Source: CAAGNP01 sp045603545 (GTDB lineage: Bacteria > Bacteroidota > Bacteroidia > Bacteroidales > UBA932). Taken from it: DNA of 42,820 nt. Every line of letters begins with the position of its first letter. Position 1 is the stretch's first letter. This document shows, one piece after another, positions 23,805 through 33,137 of the stretch. Both the position numbers and the translations under genes were made by a program. The stretch spans positions 1 to 42,820 of the forward strand of contig JAZUMG010000013.1 in the NCBI GenBank assembly GCA_045603545.1, in the 5' to 3' direction. The notes under the pieces are model-generated. The model saw nothing but the letters and a program-made list of their open reading frames with translations, did not search any database and was not told where the DNA came from.

Positions 23805-25046
23805 ATGAAAAAGATAAAAATAGCATTACCTATGCAGATTCTGATAGCACTCGTTTTGGGTGTCATATTCGGAATCTTCGGTCATGAATATGTAAAATAT
23901 ATCAGTTGGGCAGGGGTAATATTCCTCCGCTTCCTCAAGATGATTGTAGTACCTATCGTATTCTCATCTATGGTTGTAGGTGTGGCAGGTATGGGCAACA
24001 GCGGTGGTCTTGGGAGAATCGCCGGAAAGACCTTCAGCTTCTACATCATCACCACCCTCATAGCAGCATTTATTGGAATGTTCTTCGTGAACATTCTGGA
24101 GCCTGGAGTAGGTTCTACCCTTATTGATCAGGCCAATGGCGCTGCCCAAACTGTAACAGCAAACAAGATTTCACTTGGAGAAAGACTGATCACCATAGTT
24201 CCTGACAACATCTTCAGATCACTTACTGAGGGAGACCTTCTTGCCATCATCTTCTTCGCTATCCTATTCGGCTTCTTTGTAACCAAAGTGGAGGAAAAGT
24301 CGAGAAATATGATTGTGGATGTATTCCAGGCTGTGTTTGATGTTATTATGAAGATCACACTTGCCGTTATCAAACTTGCCCCTATCGGAGTATTTGCCAT
24401 AGTATCCAAGATGATAGCGGAGCAGGCCGGTGATACAGCCAAACTTATGGAGATCGCCCAAAGCCTCGGTATGTTCGTCCTTATCGTATGGATAGGATGT
24501 ATGATCCAGTTCTTCATAATCCTCCCTGCTATAGTATATTTCGTCGGCAAGGAGAACCCTTGGAAGCATATGAAGAAGATGTCCACAGCTATCCTCACAG
24601 CATTCTCCACCTGTTCTTCAGGTGCAGCACTCCCTATTTCAATGAAGGACTCACAGGAGAAATGCGGCATATCAAACAAGATTGCAAGCTTCACATTGCC
24701 ACTGGGTGCCACCATCAATATGAACGGCACAGCCCTTTATGAGTGCGTAGCTGTCATTTTCATTGCACAGGTATACGGAGTGGATCTCTCATTCATAGAG
24801 CAGCTGATTATTGTAGTAACCGTTCTGTTCTCAGCAATAGGTGCAGCCAGCATCCCTATGGCAGGACTCGTTATGCTATCGGTTGCCCTCTCTGTAGCAG
24901 GTCTGCCACTTGAAGGAATAGGCCTTGTGCTTGCAGTTGAGCAGCTCTGCGATATGCCACGCACTGCCACCAATTCATACGGCGACATGTGTGCCGCAGT
25001 GGTGATTGCCAAATCAGAAGGTGAAGAGCTTACTATCAGCGAGTAG
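23805..25046 (+). CDS. dicarboxylate/amino acid:cation symporter (DAACS family)
   Basis: 413 residues, about eight membrane helices and two re-entrant loops. The serine-rich loop STCSSGAALPISM and the helix 7 motif GATINMNGTALYE (the NMDGT-like site) mark the glutamate/aspartate/C4-dicarboxylate transporters. The C-terminal loop AAASIPMAG-like segment (GAASIPMAGLV) is present. Coupling ion is Na+ or H+. Third gene of the exporter-racemase-symporter set. The 3' end overlaps the convergent mnmD gene by 11 bases. Confidence 0.92.
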   Translation: MKKIKIALPMQILIALVLGVIFGIFGHEYVKYISWAGVIFLRFLKMIVVPIVFSSMVVGVAGMGNSGGLGRIAGKTFSFYIITTLIAAFIGMFFVNILEPGVGSTLIDQANGAAQTVTANKISLGERLITIVPDNIFRSLTEGDLLAIIFFAILFGFFVTKVEEKSRNMIVDVFQAVFDVIMKITLAVIKLAPIGVFAIVSKMIAEQAGDTAKLMEIAQSLGMFVLIVWIGCMIQFFIILPAIVYFVGKENPWKHMKKMSTAILTAFSTCSSGAALPISMKDSQEKCGISNKIASFTLPLGATINMNGTALYECVAVIFIAQVYGVDLSFIEQLIIVVTVLFSAIGAASIPMAGLVMLSVALSVAGLPLEGIGLVLAVEQLCDMPRTATNSYGDMCAAVVIAKSEGEELTISE

Positions 25047-25689
25047 CCCTCAGAATTTCCCTTTTACCCCCCGGAGGACCGGGAATACGTTCGACTCGAA
25101 GGCCCAGGCTTTCGAGTCGTCTTCTTATTACCCCTTTTGAACAATATGTAGTGAGAACTGCGCCGGGATTCATCACCTGCACAAGGCGCTGGAACGCCTC
25201 CTCCGTCCACATATCGGGCTGCTTCTCGGGGGCAAAAGCATCAAAATAGACCACATCCACCCTATCGGGCAATGGATCTGCAATATAATCGCAATGCCTC
25301 TTTTCCAATATAAACCAAGGGGTAATCTCCACAGGGAGATTCCAGGGCGCTTCATGGATTTTCCCTAGCAGTTCCCCATCTACCAGTTCTCCATACTGGA
25401 GCTGGCACAATGTCTCTGACAGAACAGGATATTTTTCATGTGAAATATAGTGGACAGGGTGCTCTGCATCAGCCACCATTGCTGTAACTGCAGCATTGAG
25501 TCCAGTGCCGAAGCCCACCTCCAATAATCTTAGAGGTGAACCATCAGCACGGTATAAAAAAGCTGAATCCCTGAATATGTGGTTTGACTCTGTAAGTGCC
25601 CCTTTTACGGAGTGGTAATGCTCATCCAACTCCCGGACAAAAAGGGTTGCCGAGCCATCAGCAGTTATCTCTATCTCAGTAGAATGCAT
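25036..25689 (-). CDS. mnmD: tRNA 5-(aminomethyl)-2-thiouridine methyltransferase, MnmD type
   Basis: SAM-dependent methyltransferase completing mnm5s2U at the tRNA wobble position; it is the stand-alone counterpart of the MnmC methyltransferase domain. The family pattern LFVRELDEHYHSVKGALTES near the N-terminus, the SAM loop LEVGFGTGLNA, and DVVYFDAFAPEKQPDMW are all visible. The start at 25689 (MHSTEIEI) is chosen because it follows the M64 peptidase stop by 4 bases and gives the usual length of 217 residues; a frame 8 codons longer would overlap that gene. The FAD domain of MnmC is absent, as usual for this phylum. Confidence 0.9.
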   Translation of the reverse strand: MHSTEIEITADGSATLFVRELDEHYHSVKGALTESNHIFRDSAFLYRADGSPLRLLEVGFGTGLNAAVTAMVADAEHPVHYISHEKYPVLSETLCQLQYGELVDGELLGKIHEAPWNLPVEITPWFILEKRHCDYIADPLPDRVDVVYFDAFAPEKQPDMWTEEAFQRLVQVMNPGAVLTTYCSKGVIRRRLESLGLRVERIPGPPGGKREILRATR

Positions 25690-25693
25690 CAGA

Positions 25694-26950
25694 CTATCTG
25701 GTATAGTACCCAATCATCCTCTCGATGGCCCTTTGGCATACAGGGCAGAACCCTGGAGCCGTATTGGTCTTCATTCTGCAATCAGGAACCGGTCTGAAAA
25801 TGCCTTTGGCCATATAGCCGCCACCCTCATAGAGTCCCACCTCTGCACCGCTCTCCATCATATCCTTCCATTTGCTGTCAAAATCAACCTGAGTGGTAAT
25901 ATTAGGCTCCCAGGGTTCAATTTTTATATTGTAGAAATCCTCGTACGAGGTGCTTGAGTCATAATATTCATCACCAAGACCAGCAAAACTGTGTCCGAAT
26001 TCGTGAACAAAGACCGGCTCAGCATAGATGCAGTCGCTTGCACTCAAACCGTAGAAATTATAGATGCCTCCACCACCATACTCCTTATTGTTTACCAGCA
26101 CATAAAGGGCATCATATGGGGCATTGGACGCCACCTGGCTTACAAGTTTGTGATTCTGCGCTGTGAGATACCTGTCGCTGCGGAAAGTATAGAAATTGGA
26201 GCTCACCACTGTCCTTTTCCAGATATCCTTTTGGGGAATATCTGTACCGCTCTCCTCTGACACAGATTCCAGGATCCATATATTGAAGTCACCTTTATGG
26301 CGGGTATAAGGATCCATTATAAACATATAGTCTGCAAATCTCTGTGCATCCGCTCTGAATTTGTCCATCTCTTCCGCAGTATAACCTTCCGCTATGAAGA
26401 GCAGGTCAACTTTATTGGAAGGATCCCCATTGTACAGTATCTTGTCTACCTTGAAGTCATTTGGCACCTCTCTGCTGATAAGTTTGTCTGAGGGATCCAC
26501 CTCGATTGAAAAAATTTCCCCATAAAGTCCAGTTTCTCTCGATCTCTCAAATACCTTGAAAAGGAATTTGTCTTTAGGATACGGAATAACATAAGAACTG
26601 GCAAATGCCTGAGGTGTGGTTCTCGCTTCTGCAGTAGTTCTCCATTCCTGAAACAGGGTATTGAACCCCTTTGAATATATCTCCTTTCCATCGGGAGTAT
26701 GGACTTCAAGCCTGTATTCGCCGTAACGGAAAGTATCTACAAGATTCACTTTGGAACCGCTCCAGTCACACTCTCTGGCCATACCATCAAGGAAAATTTT
26801 CTGATATGAGGCATCACCGGCAAAAGTGAGGTCCACCCTTAGCCTGTAAGGGTGGAAATAAGTATCATAGTCAGGCTGCTCCACCTGCGACTGCGCCAAA
26901 GCACACACTGACACCATAAGAAGCGACAGAACTGCAAAAACTCTTCTCAT
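25694..26950 (-). CDS. secreted M64 (IgA peptidase-like) metallopeptidase
   Basis: The signal peptide RRVFAVLSLLMVSVCALAQ supports the start at 26950, one base after the upstream gene's stop. A beta-rich N-terminal domain is followed by the peptidase domain with the zinc site HEFGHSFAGLGDEY (His316, Glu317, His320 and Asp327), which is the M64 pattern. CRMKTNTAPGFCPVCQRAI near the C-terminus has the usual cysteines. The family is named for an IgA protease of a gut Clostridium; the real substrate here is unknown. Exported to periplasm or surface. Sits between the EF-hand membrane protein and mnmD in one operon. Confidence 0.9.
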   Translation of the reverse strand: MRRVFAVLSLLMVSVCALAQSQVEQPDYDTYFHPYRLRVDLTFAGDASYQKIFLDGMARECDWSGSKVNLVDTFRYGEYRLEVHTPDGKEIYSKGFNTLFQEWRTTAEARTTPQAFASSYVIPYPKDKFLFKVFERSRETGLYGEIFSIEVDPSDKLISREVPNDFKVDKILYNGDPSNKVDLLFIAEGYTAEEMDKFRADAQRFADYMFIMDPYTRHKGDFNIWILESVSEESGTDIPQKDIWKRTVVSSNFYTFRSDRYLTAQNHKLVSQVASNAPYDALYVLVNNKEYGGGGIYNFYGLSASDCIYAEPVFVHEFGHSFAGLGDEYYDSSTSYEDFYNIKIEPWEPNITTQVDFDSKWKDMMESGAEVGLYEGGGYMAKGIFRPVPDCRMKTNTAPGFCPVCQRAIERMIGYYTR

Positions 26951-26951
26951 A

Positions 26952-29186
26952 TTACTCAACAACAACAGGTGATTCCTCAGCAACAACCTCTTCCACGGTC
27001 TGTTCAACAACCACTACCTCTTCTTTATTGAAACAAGGGAGTGGAGATGGAAGTTTTGCCCATGCAAACAGGTTACAAATCCACAATACAACCAAAACTA
27101 CCACTAGTGAAGAGATGGATATCGCCCATTTTTTCCAAGCAGGAATACCCTTTTTGGCATATGGATCTTTCAGATTCAAAGTAGGGAATTTCGCAATATT
27201 TGTAAGGGTCTCGCCAAATGGAATGCTGATACGGGTAGAGGCATTCATTGCCCATCCGTTTGCATTCAGAAGAGGTGCAATATTGCGACGGCGGAGTTTC
27301 ATCCACGCCATAACCATAGCAGGACCCGATATTACAAGCAAACACCCTATGAAAGTAAGGATCACCTGCCACCAGCTCAACGCTACAAGACCTTTTACAA
27401 GGCTTGCCAAAGCAGAACCTATCATGCCGACAGCCATACCTAAGGCAGCAAAGATACCGGCAAACTTACCTATATCAAATGGTGCTGCTGCCGCTGCTGA
27501 GGCCTTCGGATCGGCTGCAGCCTTGGGGGCATTATTGATGGATGTGGTTACATCCTTCATAATCTTGGCATCCTTATCGGCTGCATTTTTTGCGATGAAA
27601 CCCTCAACTGTCTTGGCGATTCTTCTGTATGGTGACCAGAATGCCTGCGACATACTGATAGGATTGTCTATTACTTTGGTAATTACGGCATCATACTCTA
27701 CACCCTTATTGTCGTAGTAGATAGCGTTTTTACCCACTACCACATCTCCTATATCACCCACGGTGATGGCTGCCATAATCTGCAATTTACCGGCTATACC
27801 TTTAGCTGTGCAGTCACAGTACACAAGATACATACCGCTTGATGGTGCCGCAGCAGAGTGCTTGCCCATATCATCCACCTTCATGCAGAAGAGGCACTCC
27901 CTCTGGTCAATGATAAGTCTTCCCGACTGGAATATCGCTTTGGTCTCCTTGCATTTGTCGTAGAAATCGTGGAAAGTGATGAAGTTCTTGAGCAATCTGT
28001 AGAAATCCCTGTAGATATGGAGGAACTTGTCCATAACAGCGATATTGTCCACATCACCTTTAAGTGCAGCATCTTTGGCTACAAGTGCCAGGAGAGCATC
28101 CTTATGGTTCTGGTCAAGATATTTCTTAATGGTCTCCATCCCAAGGGATTCAACTTCTGCACCGGCTTTTGAACCTTTCCAGGCCGCATATGCCGCAAAT
28201 TTGGCACCTATTTCACACCATTCTGCCTCAGTAAGCTCCTTTTTCTTGGGATCCATCACTATCTCTTTAAGAGCCGAAAACTGTGCTGCCCATACAGGAT
28301 TGATGGCTGCCCTCAAATCCAATGTATCTTCACCGGTAATCCTTGCCAATGGATATGTCGCAATCTCATCAGTCTTGCCGGTAAGGTTATCTGCACTTAT
28401 GGCTTCAATTCTTGAGTTCTGAACATCAAGGGTAGAAGTGCTGTCAGGTGAGAATGCTGCAAGTTTAGAACGCATAAAGTAATCTTTCACCTTGGCATCA
28501 AGAGCATTGTAGAGTTCTACGGCCTTGTCAGTCTGATCACCGTAGGGAGCCTCCACTTTGGCTGCCTGCCATGCTGCATAATCGGCAAGCGCTTTATAGA
28601 AATTTTCGATTATCTCACCATTGATACCTACCACTCCACTTCTGTCCGGAACACCACCTGATACTGCAACAGCTGAAGCAATGACAGCCTTCTGGTCAGG
28701 ATCATCGGCCGATGCCTCAATTATGACGCCATCACCATTAAATGTTGTCTTGGCAAAAATGGCAGAGATATCTGAAACATCTGATATGGAGATTCTGCCG
28801 CTCTGCTTGCCAAGGCTTTCAAGGATTCTCCCTGCACATACGGAGAGGTTTTTCCCCAGTTCACTCTCTTTGGAGAAATTGTCCACTTCAATACTATCCT
28901 CACCCTTAAGGAGCAGATCAGAATCATTTACTGCATCAACAACCCATTTTGATGTACTTATCACATCCTGTACACGGATCTTTCCATCACCATCCGCGTC
29001 CATATATACCAGACTCTTTTCATCTATCTCAAGACCTTTTACGGGACAAGACAGAACTGTCCACATTTTGGGATCAAGTTCGTGCAAATGGGCGATATCT
29101 TCACCTTTGGTTATTTTAACACGTGAGCAGCCTCCGATTATCTCGAAGTCCCAATCATACTTATTCTCTTTTCTAATGAATGCCAT
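26952..29186 (-). CDS. uncharacterised EF-hand protein with C-terminal membrane segments
   Basis: 744 residues without a signal peptide. An EF-hand-like loop DADGDGKIRVQD is at residues 63-74 (Ca2+ ligand positions 1, 3, 5 and 12 are Asp), and a weaker NGDG loop occurs near 135. The middle is helical and rich in Ala, Lys and Asp. Around residues 565-640 an alanine-rich segment leads to two hydrophobic helices (WWQVILTFIGCLLVISGPAMVMAW), and a third hydrophobic helix lies near 705 (ISSLVVVLVVLWICNLF), before an acidic valine/glutamate-rich tail. It looks like a cytoplasmic or peripheral protein anchored at its C-terminus. First gene of an operon with the M64 peptidase (1-base gap) and mnmD. 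No function is known to me. Confidence 0.8.
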   Translation of the reverse strand: MAFIRKENKYDWDFEIIGGCSRVKITKGEDIAHLHELDPKMWTVLSCPVKGLEIDEKSLVYMDADGDGKIRVQDVISTSKWVVDAVNDSDLLLKGEDSIEVDNFSKESELGKNLSVCAGRILESLGKQSGRISISDVSDISAIFAKTTFNGDGVIIEASADDPDQKAVIASAVAVSGGVPDRSGVVGINGEIIENFYKALADYAAWQAAKVEAPYGDQTDKAVELYNALDAKVKDYFMRSKLAAFSPDSTSTLDVQNSRIEAISADNLTGKTDEIATYPLARITGEDTLDLRAAINPVWAAQFSALKEIVMDPKKKELTEAEWCEIGAKFAAYAAWKGSKAGAEVESLGMETIKKYLDQNHKDALLALVAKDAALKGDVDNIAVMDKFLHIYRDFYRLLKNFITFHDFYDKCKETKAIFQSGRLIIDQRECLFCMKVDDMGKHSAAAPSSGMYLVYCDCTAKGIAGKLQIMAAITVGDIGDVVVGKNAIYYDNKGVEYDAVITKVIDNPISMSQAFWSPYRRIAKTVEGFIAKNAADKDAKIMKDVTTSINNAPKAAADPKASAAAAAPFDIGKFAGIFAALGMAVGMIGSALASLVKGLVALSWWQVILTFIGCLLVISGPAMVMAWMKLRRRNIAPLLNANGWAMNASTRISIPFGETLTNIAKFPTLNLKDPYAKKGIPAWKKWAISISSLVVVLVVLWICNLFAWAKLPSPLPCFNKEEVVVVEQTVEEVVAEESPVVVE

Positions 29187-29227
29187 AATTTTATTTATAT
29201 TGAATTGGATTTTAACCCTCTAAGTTA

Positions 29228-29280
29228 ACTACTTTTTTTCAAAGTAGTAAAAAAAAGCAGCATCCTGTAAAGATGCTGCT
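29228..29280 (-). terminator. terminator of the beta-helix gene plus second hairpin
   Basis: On the minus strand AGCAGCATC (29272-29280 side) pairs perfectly with GATGCTGCT (29256-29264 side), a 9-bp stem with a 7-nt loop, followed by T8. Next to it ACTACTTT/TTTTC/AAAGTAGT (29228-29248) forms a second 8-bp stem, in the leader of the EF-hand gene. Confidence 0.85.
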
Positions 29281-29304
29281 CTAATTTGATTTGGCTATAG
29301 GCCT

Positions 29305-30837
29305 CTATTTGAATTTCTGAGCACCGTAACCCTCCTCTGCTCCGAAGAAAACAAGTGCCTTGTCGAAGCTGTATCTGTTACCGTACATTGAAACTCTGGT
29401 GGTGGAAGTACCCTGTTTGTTCAAACCGTGAGCCTCACGGTAAAGGTTAGCTGCAGAGTTAGGATCATAACTTGAAGTGGTCATAACCTTCAGATTTGCA
29501 AAACCTTTCAGATAAGGCTGATCGATCAGTTCCTTGAAATTGCTTGTACCTGGCAACTCCCTGTTATTTTCATATTTGACAAGTGACATAACCTCATCAA
29601 AACGTTTTGCAGGGACAAACAACCACTGTCCACCGCTTGTTCCAGGGATAGTAATATCACCTTTGTTCATAAAGAACAGGTTGTCCCAGGCAGAGGTGAT
29701 CTTGCGTTTGTCTGCAGGCAGTGTAGAGTCGTCCCACGCATTGTCGATGGCGCTCAGGTTTGAGCAACCGAAAATGTTGTGGTGAACATCGTGGTCCACA
29801 CCGTTGCGCATACGGTAACCGTATCCCATATCCTCCATCTCTTTGGTAGCGCACCAGGAGAACAGAACAGTATTGTGGTGGAAATCCACTTTACACTTGT
29901 GTGCATTCGTTGTCTGGTTTAGTGCACCATTAACCTCGCAACTCGCGTAGATATTACTTACAAACACATTGTTGTAAATCTGCCAGTTTCCACCTTTATG
30001 CATAAGGAGGATACCATAGAACGATGAGTTCAGGAACATGCAGTTCCTTATCGCAAGGTTACCTGAGAAATTGCCACCTATAGAGCGGATTGCTGAGTTG
30101 GGTGGTTCACTGATTGGCTTCACTCGACCTGTCTCGCAACCTTCAGGGCAGCCCCAACGTGGATCTGTCGGATCTGCAGGGCAATATTCAAGATAGTTGC
30201 CAAGGTCAAAGGAGATACCGTCGATAACCATAGTGGCAGCCATATTTGAGGTGCACTCAAGCATCAGAAGGCCCATACCGATGGTACCTCTCTGCTGGAT
30301 TGTAGGCTGGATACGGGTAACATACTTCTGAGGGTCTCTCTCTGTGAAATCGGAATTGAATCCACCTACAAGGGATACATATTTACCTTTGATTTCGATC
30401 CAACCTCGATCCAGATTACCGAGATAGTTACCCTCAGCAATACATACCACACCGCCATTGGGTGCAAGATCGATGGCCCTTTGTACATCTTTAAGAGGAG
30501 ATTCTTTTGCACCTGTTCCCCTTGCTGAACCTCTGTCAATGGTTACATAGAGGGCATTTGCCGGGATGTTGGCAGGTGTAAACTCATCAAGACCCACAGG
30601 TGCACTTGCCGGAGCAGATGGAGCGGACTGTGGCGACTGATAAGTTTGAGTAGTGGCAGGTTTCTGCGCTGGAGGAGTCTGAGACGAGCTTTGACTCTGA
30701 GAGGAAGATGACTTGTTCACCTCCTCTGTTAGTGCATTGATACCTTTTTTCAGTTTGTTACCCAAATTACCCAATTGTGCGTGGGCAACTCCGAATGTAA
30801 GGAGGAACATTAGCACTACTATAAATAACTTTTTCAT
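29305..30837 (-). CDS. secreted right-handed beta-helix protein
   Basis: Signal peptide FIVVLMFLLTFGVAHAQ after the ATG at 30837 supports that start over the longer frame. Residues ~25-85 are a low-complexity Ser/Gln/Pro/Ala linker. The rest resembles pectate-lyase-like beta-helix proteins: ALYVTIDRGSARGTGAKESP followed by LKDVQRAIDLAPNG is the classic start of a DUF1565/parallel beta-helix domain, and repeated FxNxSFYGI / HHNTVLFS / HHNIFG rungs follow. Such domains bind or cleave polysaccharide; no catalytic set is identified. 510 residues. It has its own strong terminator and stands alone. Confidence 0.8.
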   Translation of the reverse strand: MKKLFIVVLMFLLTFGVAHAQLGNLGNKLKKGINALTEEVNKSSSSQSQSSSQTPPAQKPATTQTYQSPQSAPSAPASAPVGLDEFTPANIPANALYVTIDRGSARGTGAKESPLKDVQRAIDLAPNGGVVCIAEGNYLGNLDRGWIEIKGKYVSLVGGFNSDFTERDPQKYVTRIQPTIQQRGTIGMGLLMLECTSNMAATMVIDGISFDLGNYLEYCPADPTDPRWGCPEGCETGRVKPISEPPNSAIRSIGGNFSGNLAIRNCMFLNSSFYGILLMHKGGNWQIYNNVFVSNIYASCEVNGALNQTTNAHKCKVDFHHNTVLFSWCATKEMEDMGYGYRMRNGVDHDVHHNIFGCSNLSAIDNAWDDSTLPADKRKITSAWDNLFFMNKGDITIPGTSGGQWLFVPAKRFDEVMSLVKYENNRELPGTSNFKELIDQPYLKGFANLKVMTTSSYDPNSAANLYREAHGLNKQGTSTTRVSMYGNRYSFDKALVFFGAEEGYGAQKFK

Positions 30838-30906
30838 AGTAAATGGGTTTTTAAAATTACAACGGTATAAAGATAACAAAATATATCCATTTTTTATACA
30901 ACAAAA

Positions 30907-33024
30907 CTAAAGATTTTCAGAAATGCGCACATCACCCCATCTCGCCACCCTCTCATCATAAATCTTCCCACTCCAGTCCAATCCGAAGGCAAAGTCATAC
31001 ATATTCCCCTCTGTATCGCAATGGCAGGCCATATCGTGAGGTTTGTCCTCGCAATGCAACTCCACCGCCGACATATCTTTCGGCAACTGGAAAGGGAGAA
31101 GACCCGAAGGCTCTTCCCTGCCCGAAATTATATCCATAATGGCTTGGGCCTGCACATCAAATCCCACAACCAACGCATCGGCATATGGTTCTATCTCCTT
31201 CATCACCATAGGATTGAGCATATTGATCACCACTATCACCGGTCTTTTTCCCATCTCCCTCCTGACCTTATGCACCAGTTCCATATCACATTTGTTTATA
31301 GTTCTGGCCGACTTGTCACGATAACTCCTCTCCCCCGCTATGCTGTGCTCCCTCGCATCTGCGGCAGTGTAATCCTCATATTGCAGAGAGATGGGGATAT
31401 ATCCATTGTCATAACCCATAAGGTAGCTGTGGGGAGACTCTATGAATACCACAGCAGCATCTGCATCATCGGGACAGGCAGCAATGACAAAATCCCTCTC
31501 CACCACTTGTGGCGGTACAGGGTCATACACCCTTTCGTCCAATATCTGTCTCCAATAATTTGGCCCTTCGGGAATTCTCCGTTCGGGAATATATAGTCTT
31601 GAACCTTTTTCCAATGGTAACACATTGCCCTTATTTTTCAAAAGGACAATGCTCCTGAGCTGCTGGGCATACCCTTTGGCCATAAATTCGGGAGAGCCCA
31701 CTACCCTTTCTGCCTCATTTACATCTATATAGGGATTCTCAAAAAGACCTACCCTGAACATATTGAGCAGAAGTCTGTAAGCAGACTCCTCAAACCTCCT
31801 TCTCATCCACTCCTCCCCATGCTCCTTGACACCCATCCTGTACGCCTCCAGTACGGGAGCCATCTCGTTGTTCCCTCCAAACTGGTCCACCCCAGCCATC
31901 AGTGCCTTATAGTGCCGCTCTGCCACACTCAAATTCTCCACACCCCAAGGCTTGCCTGAGTGTACACCGGGATCCTGCGAGTCGTGGGTCACCAGCCAAT
32001 CTGTACATATCACACCTTCAAACCCAGCCTCCTGGCGAAGCTGACGCAACAGAACGTCGCTATTGTATCCATTTGCCACATCCTCCGGAGTCTGCCCGTA
32101 GGGTATTGTGTAATAAGGCATTACAGCAGAAGAGGCCCCAGTTCCCCTCCGAAGGTCAAAAGCGCCCTTTAGAAAGGGAATTTTATGCAGTTCATAACAC
32201 CCTCCGGGATATACGGCATATTTTCCATTTCCATAATGGGCATCACGTCCACCTTCTCCACAGCCCCCACCAGGCCAGTGTTTGGCCATTGTATTTACAC
32301 TTTTTCTGCTCCAGCCATTGCCATCAGGCGACTGGAAGCCGTCAGCATAAGCCCTGGTAAGGTCCGCAACCAATTTTGGATCGCACCCGAACGTACTGCT
32401 ATAGCGGTACCAGCGGGGATCTGTTCCAAGGTCCGCCTGAGGAGAAAGCGCTGTCGCAATACCTTGCAATCTGTACTCCCTCGCCGCAATCCGTCCAAAC
32501 TCCTCCACTTGCTCAGGATCAAACGTAGCAGCAAGCCCCAGGAGATTGCTCCAAAGTGACCTTTTCCCACTCGCACCGGCAGCAAACTCTGCATCAGGTG
32601 TGGCAAGATGTCTTGGATCGGATGAATTATTGGCCGGAATGCCGTGAGTACGCCCTTCTATCAGCGCTTGCACTTTATTGTTCCACCTTGCAGCCACCGA
32701 AGGGGAATCTACCCTCGAGACAAGTACATGACGGACATTGTCCTCCAAAAGGAACTGCCTCTGGGCATCTGTTATATCGGAGGTATCAAGGTGATTCTGA
32801 GGGCTATATAGCATAAGTCCTGCAATCTCCTCCACACTCAGTCTCGAGGCAAGATCCCTCGCCCTCTTCTGAGGGGTGAGACGCCAGTCCTCATAAGGCC
32901 TCAACACACCATCACCTATAAAATCTTTAAATGGAAGTCCATCCACATAGATAATCTTCACCCCGGAATCGGGAGAGTATCCCAGTTCAATAGTGTCACC
33001 AATATGTATAACTTTGTATTCCAT
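30907..33024 (-). CDS. glycoside hydrolase family 3 protein
   Basis: 705 residues with both GH3 domains. The (beta/alpha)8 domain has KHWPGGG (Lys248-His249) and the nucleophile Asp342 in ICTDWLVTHD, the usual SDW/TDW site. The alpha/beta sandwich domain begins near SIVLLKNKGNVLPL. The family cleaves beta-glucosides, xylosides or N-acetylglucosaminides; the sequence does not show which. No signal peptide precedes the fold, so the protein appears cytoplasmic, unlike many Bacteroidota GH3 enzymes. It is monocistronic or follows the ATP-grasp gene after a gap containing a repeat and a weak terminator. Confidence 0.9.
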   Translation of the reverse strand: MEYKVIHIGDTIELGYSPDSGVKIIYVDGLPFKDFIGDGVLRPYEDWRLTPQKRARDLASRLSVEEIAGLMLYSPQNHLDTSDITDAQRQFLLEDNVRHVLVSRVDSPSVAARWNNKVQALIEGRTHGIPANNSSDPRHLATPDAEFAAGASGKRSLWSNLLGLAATFDPEQVEEFGRIAAREYRLQGIATALSPQADLGTDPRWYRYSSTFGCDPKLVADLTRAYADGFQSPDGNGWSRKSVNTMAKHWPGGGCGEGGRDAHYGNGKYAVYPGGCYELHKIPFLKGAFDLRRGTGASSAVMPYYTIPYGQTPEDVANGYNSDVLLRQLRQEAGFEGVICTDWLVTHDSQDPGVHSGKPWGVENLSVAERHYKALMAGVDQFGGNNEMAPVLEAYRMGVKEHGEEWMRRRFEESAYRLLLNMFRVGLFENPYIDVNEAERVVGSPEFMAKGYAQQLRSIVLLKNKGNVLPLEKGSRLYIPERRIPEGPNYWRQILDERVYDPVPPQVVERDFVIAACPDDADAAVVFIESPHSYLMGYDNGYIPISLQYEDYTAADAREHSIAGERSYRDKSARTINKCDMELVHKVRREMGKRPVIVVINMLNPMVMKEIEPYADALVVGFDVQAQAIMDIISGREEPSGLLPFQLPKDMSAVELHCEDKPHDMACHCDTEGNMYDFAFGLDWSGKIYDERVARWGDVRISENL

Positions 33025-33067
33025 AAACCAACTTTCTGCTTCATAGTTTTCCGCGTACGATTTTGGG

Positions 33068-33134
33068 CAAAAATGGACGCGGGGATTAAAAAAAAGTGCT
33101 ACTGCGCACGAAAATCTCCAAAAATGGACGCGGG
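33068..33134. repeat. exact 16-bp direct repeat, copies B and C of a dispersed motif
   Basis: CAAAAATGGACGCGGG occurs identically at 33068-33083 and 33119-33134, 51 bp apart, and with two mismatches at 20670-20685. All copies lie in gaps downstream of minus-strand genes. Confidence 0.65.
33088..33109 (-). terminator. short hairpin with T8 after the ATP-grasp gene
   Basis: On the minus strand GTGC-GCAGTA-GCAC is followed directly by eight T. The stem is only 4 bp, so this is a weak terminator candidate. It lies between the two 16-bp repeats. Confidence 0.45.
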
Positions 33135-33137
33135 ACT

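Noticed and set aside
25690..25713. Longer MnmD start overlapping the peptidase gene
   Set aside because: The start at 25689 follows the peptidase stop by 4 bases and gives the normal family N-terminus.
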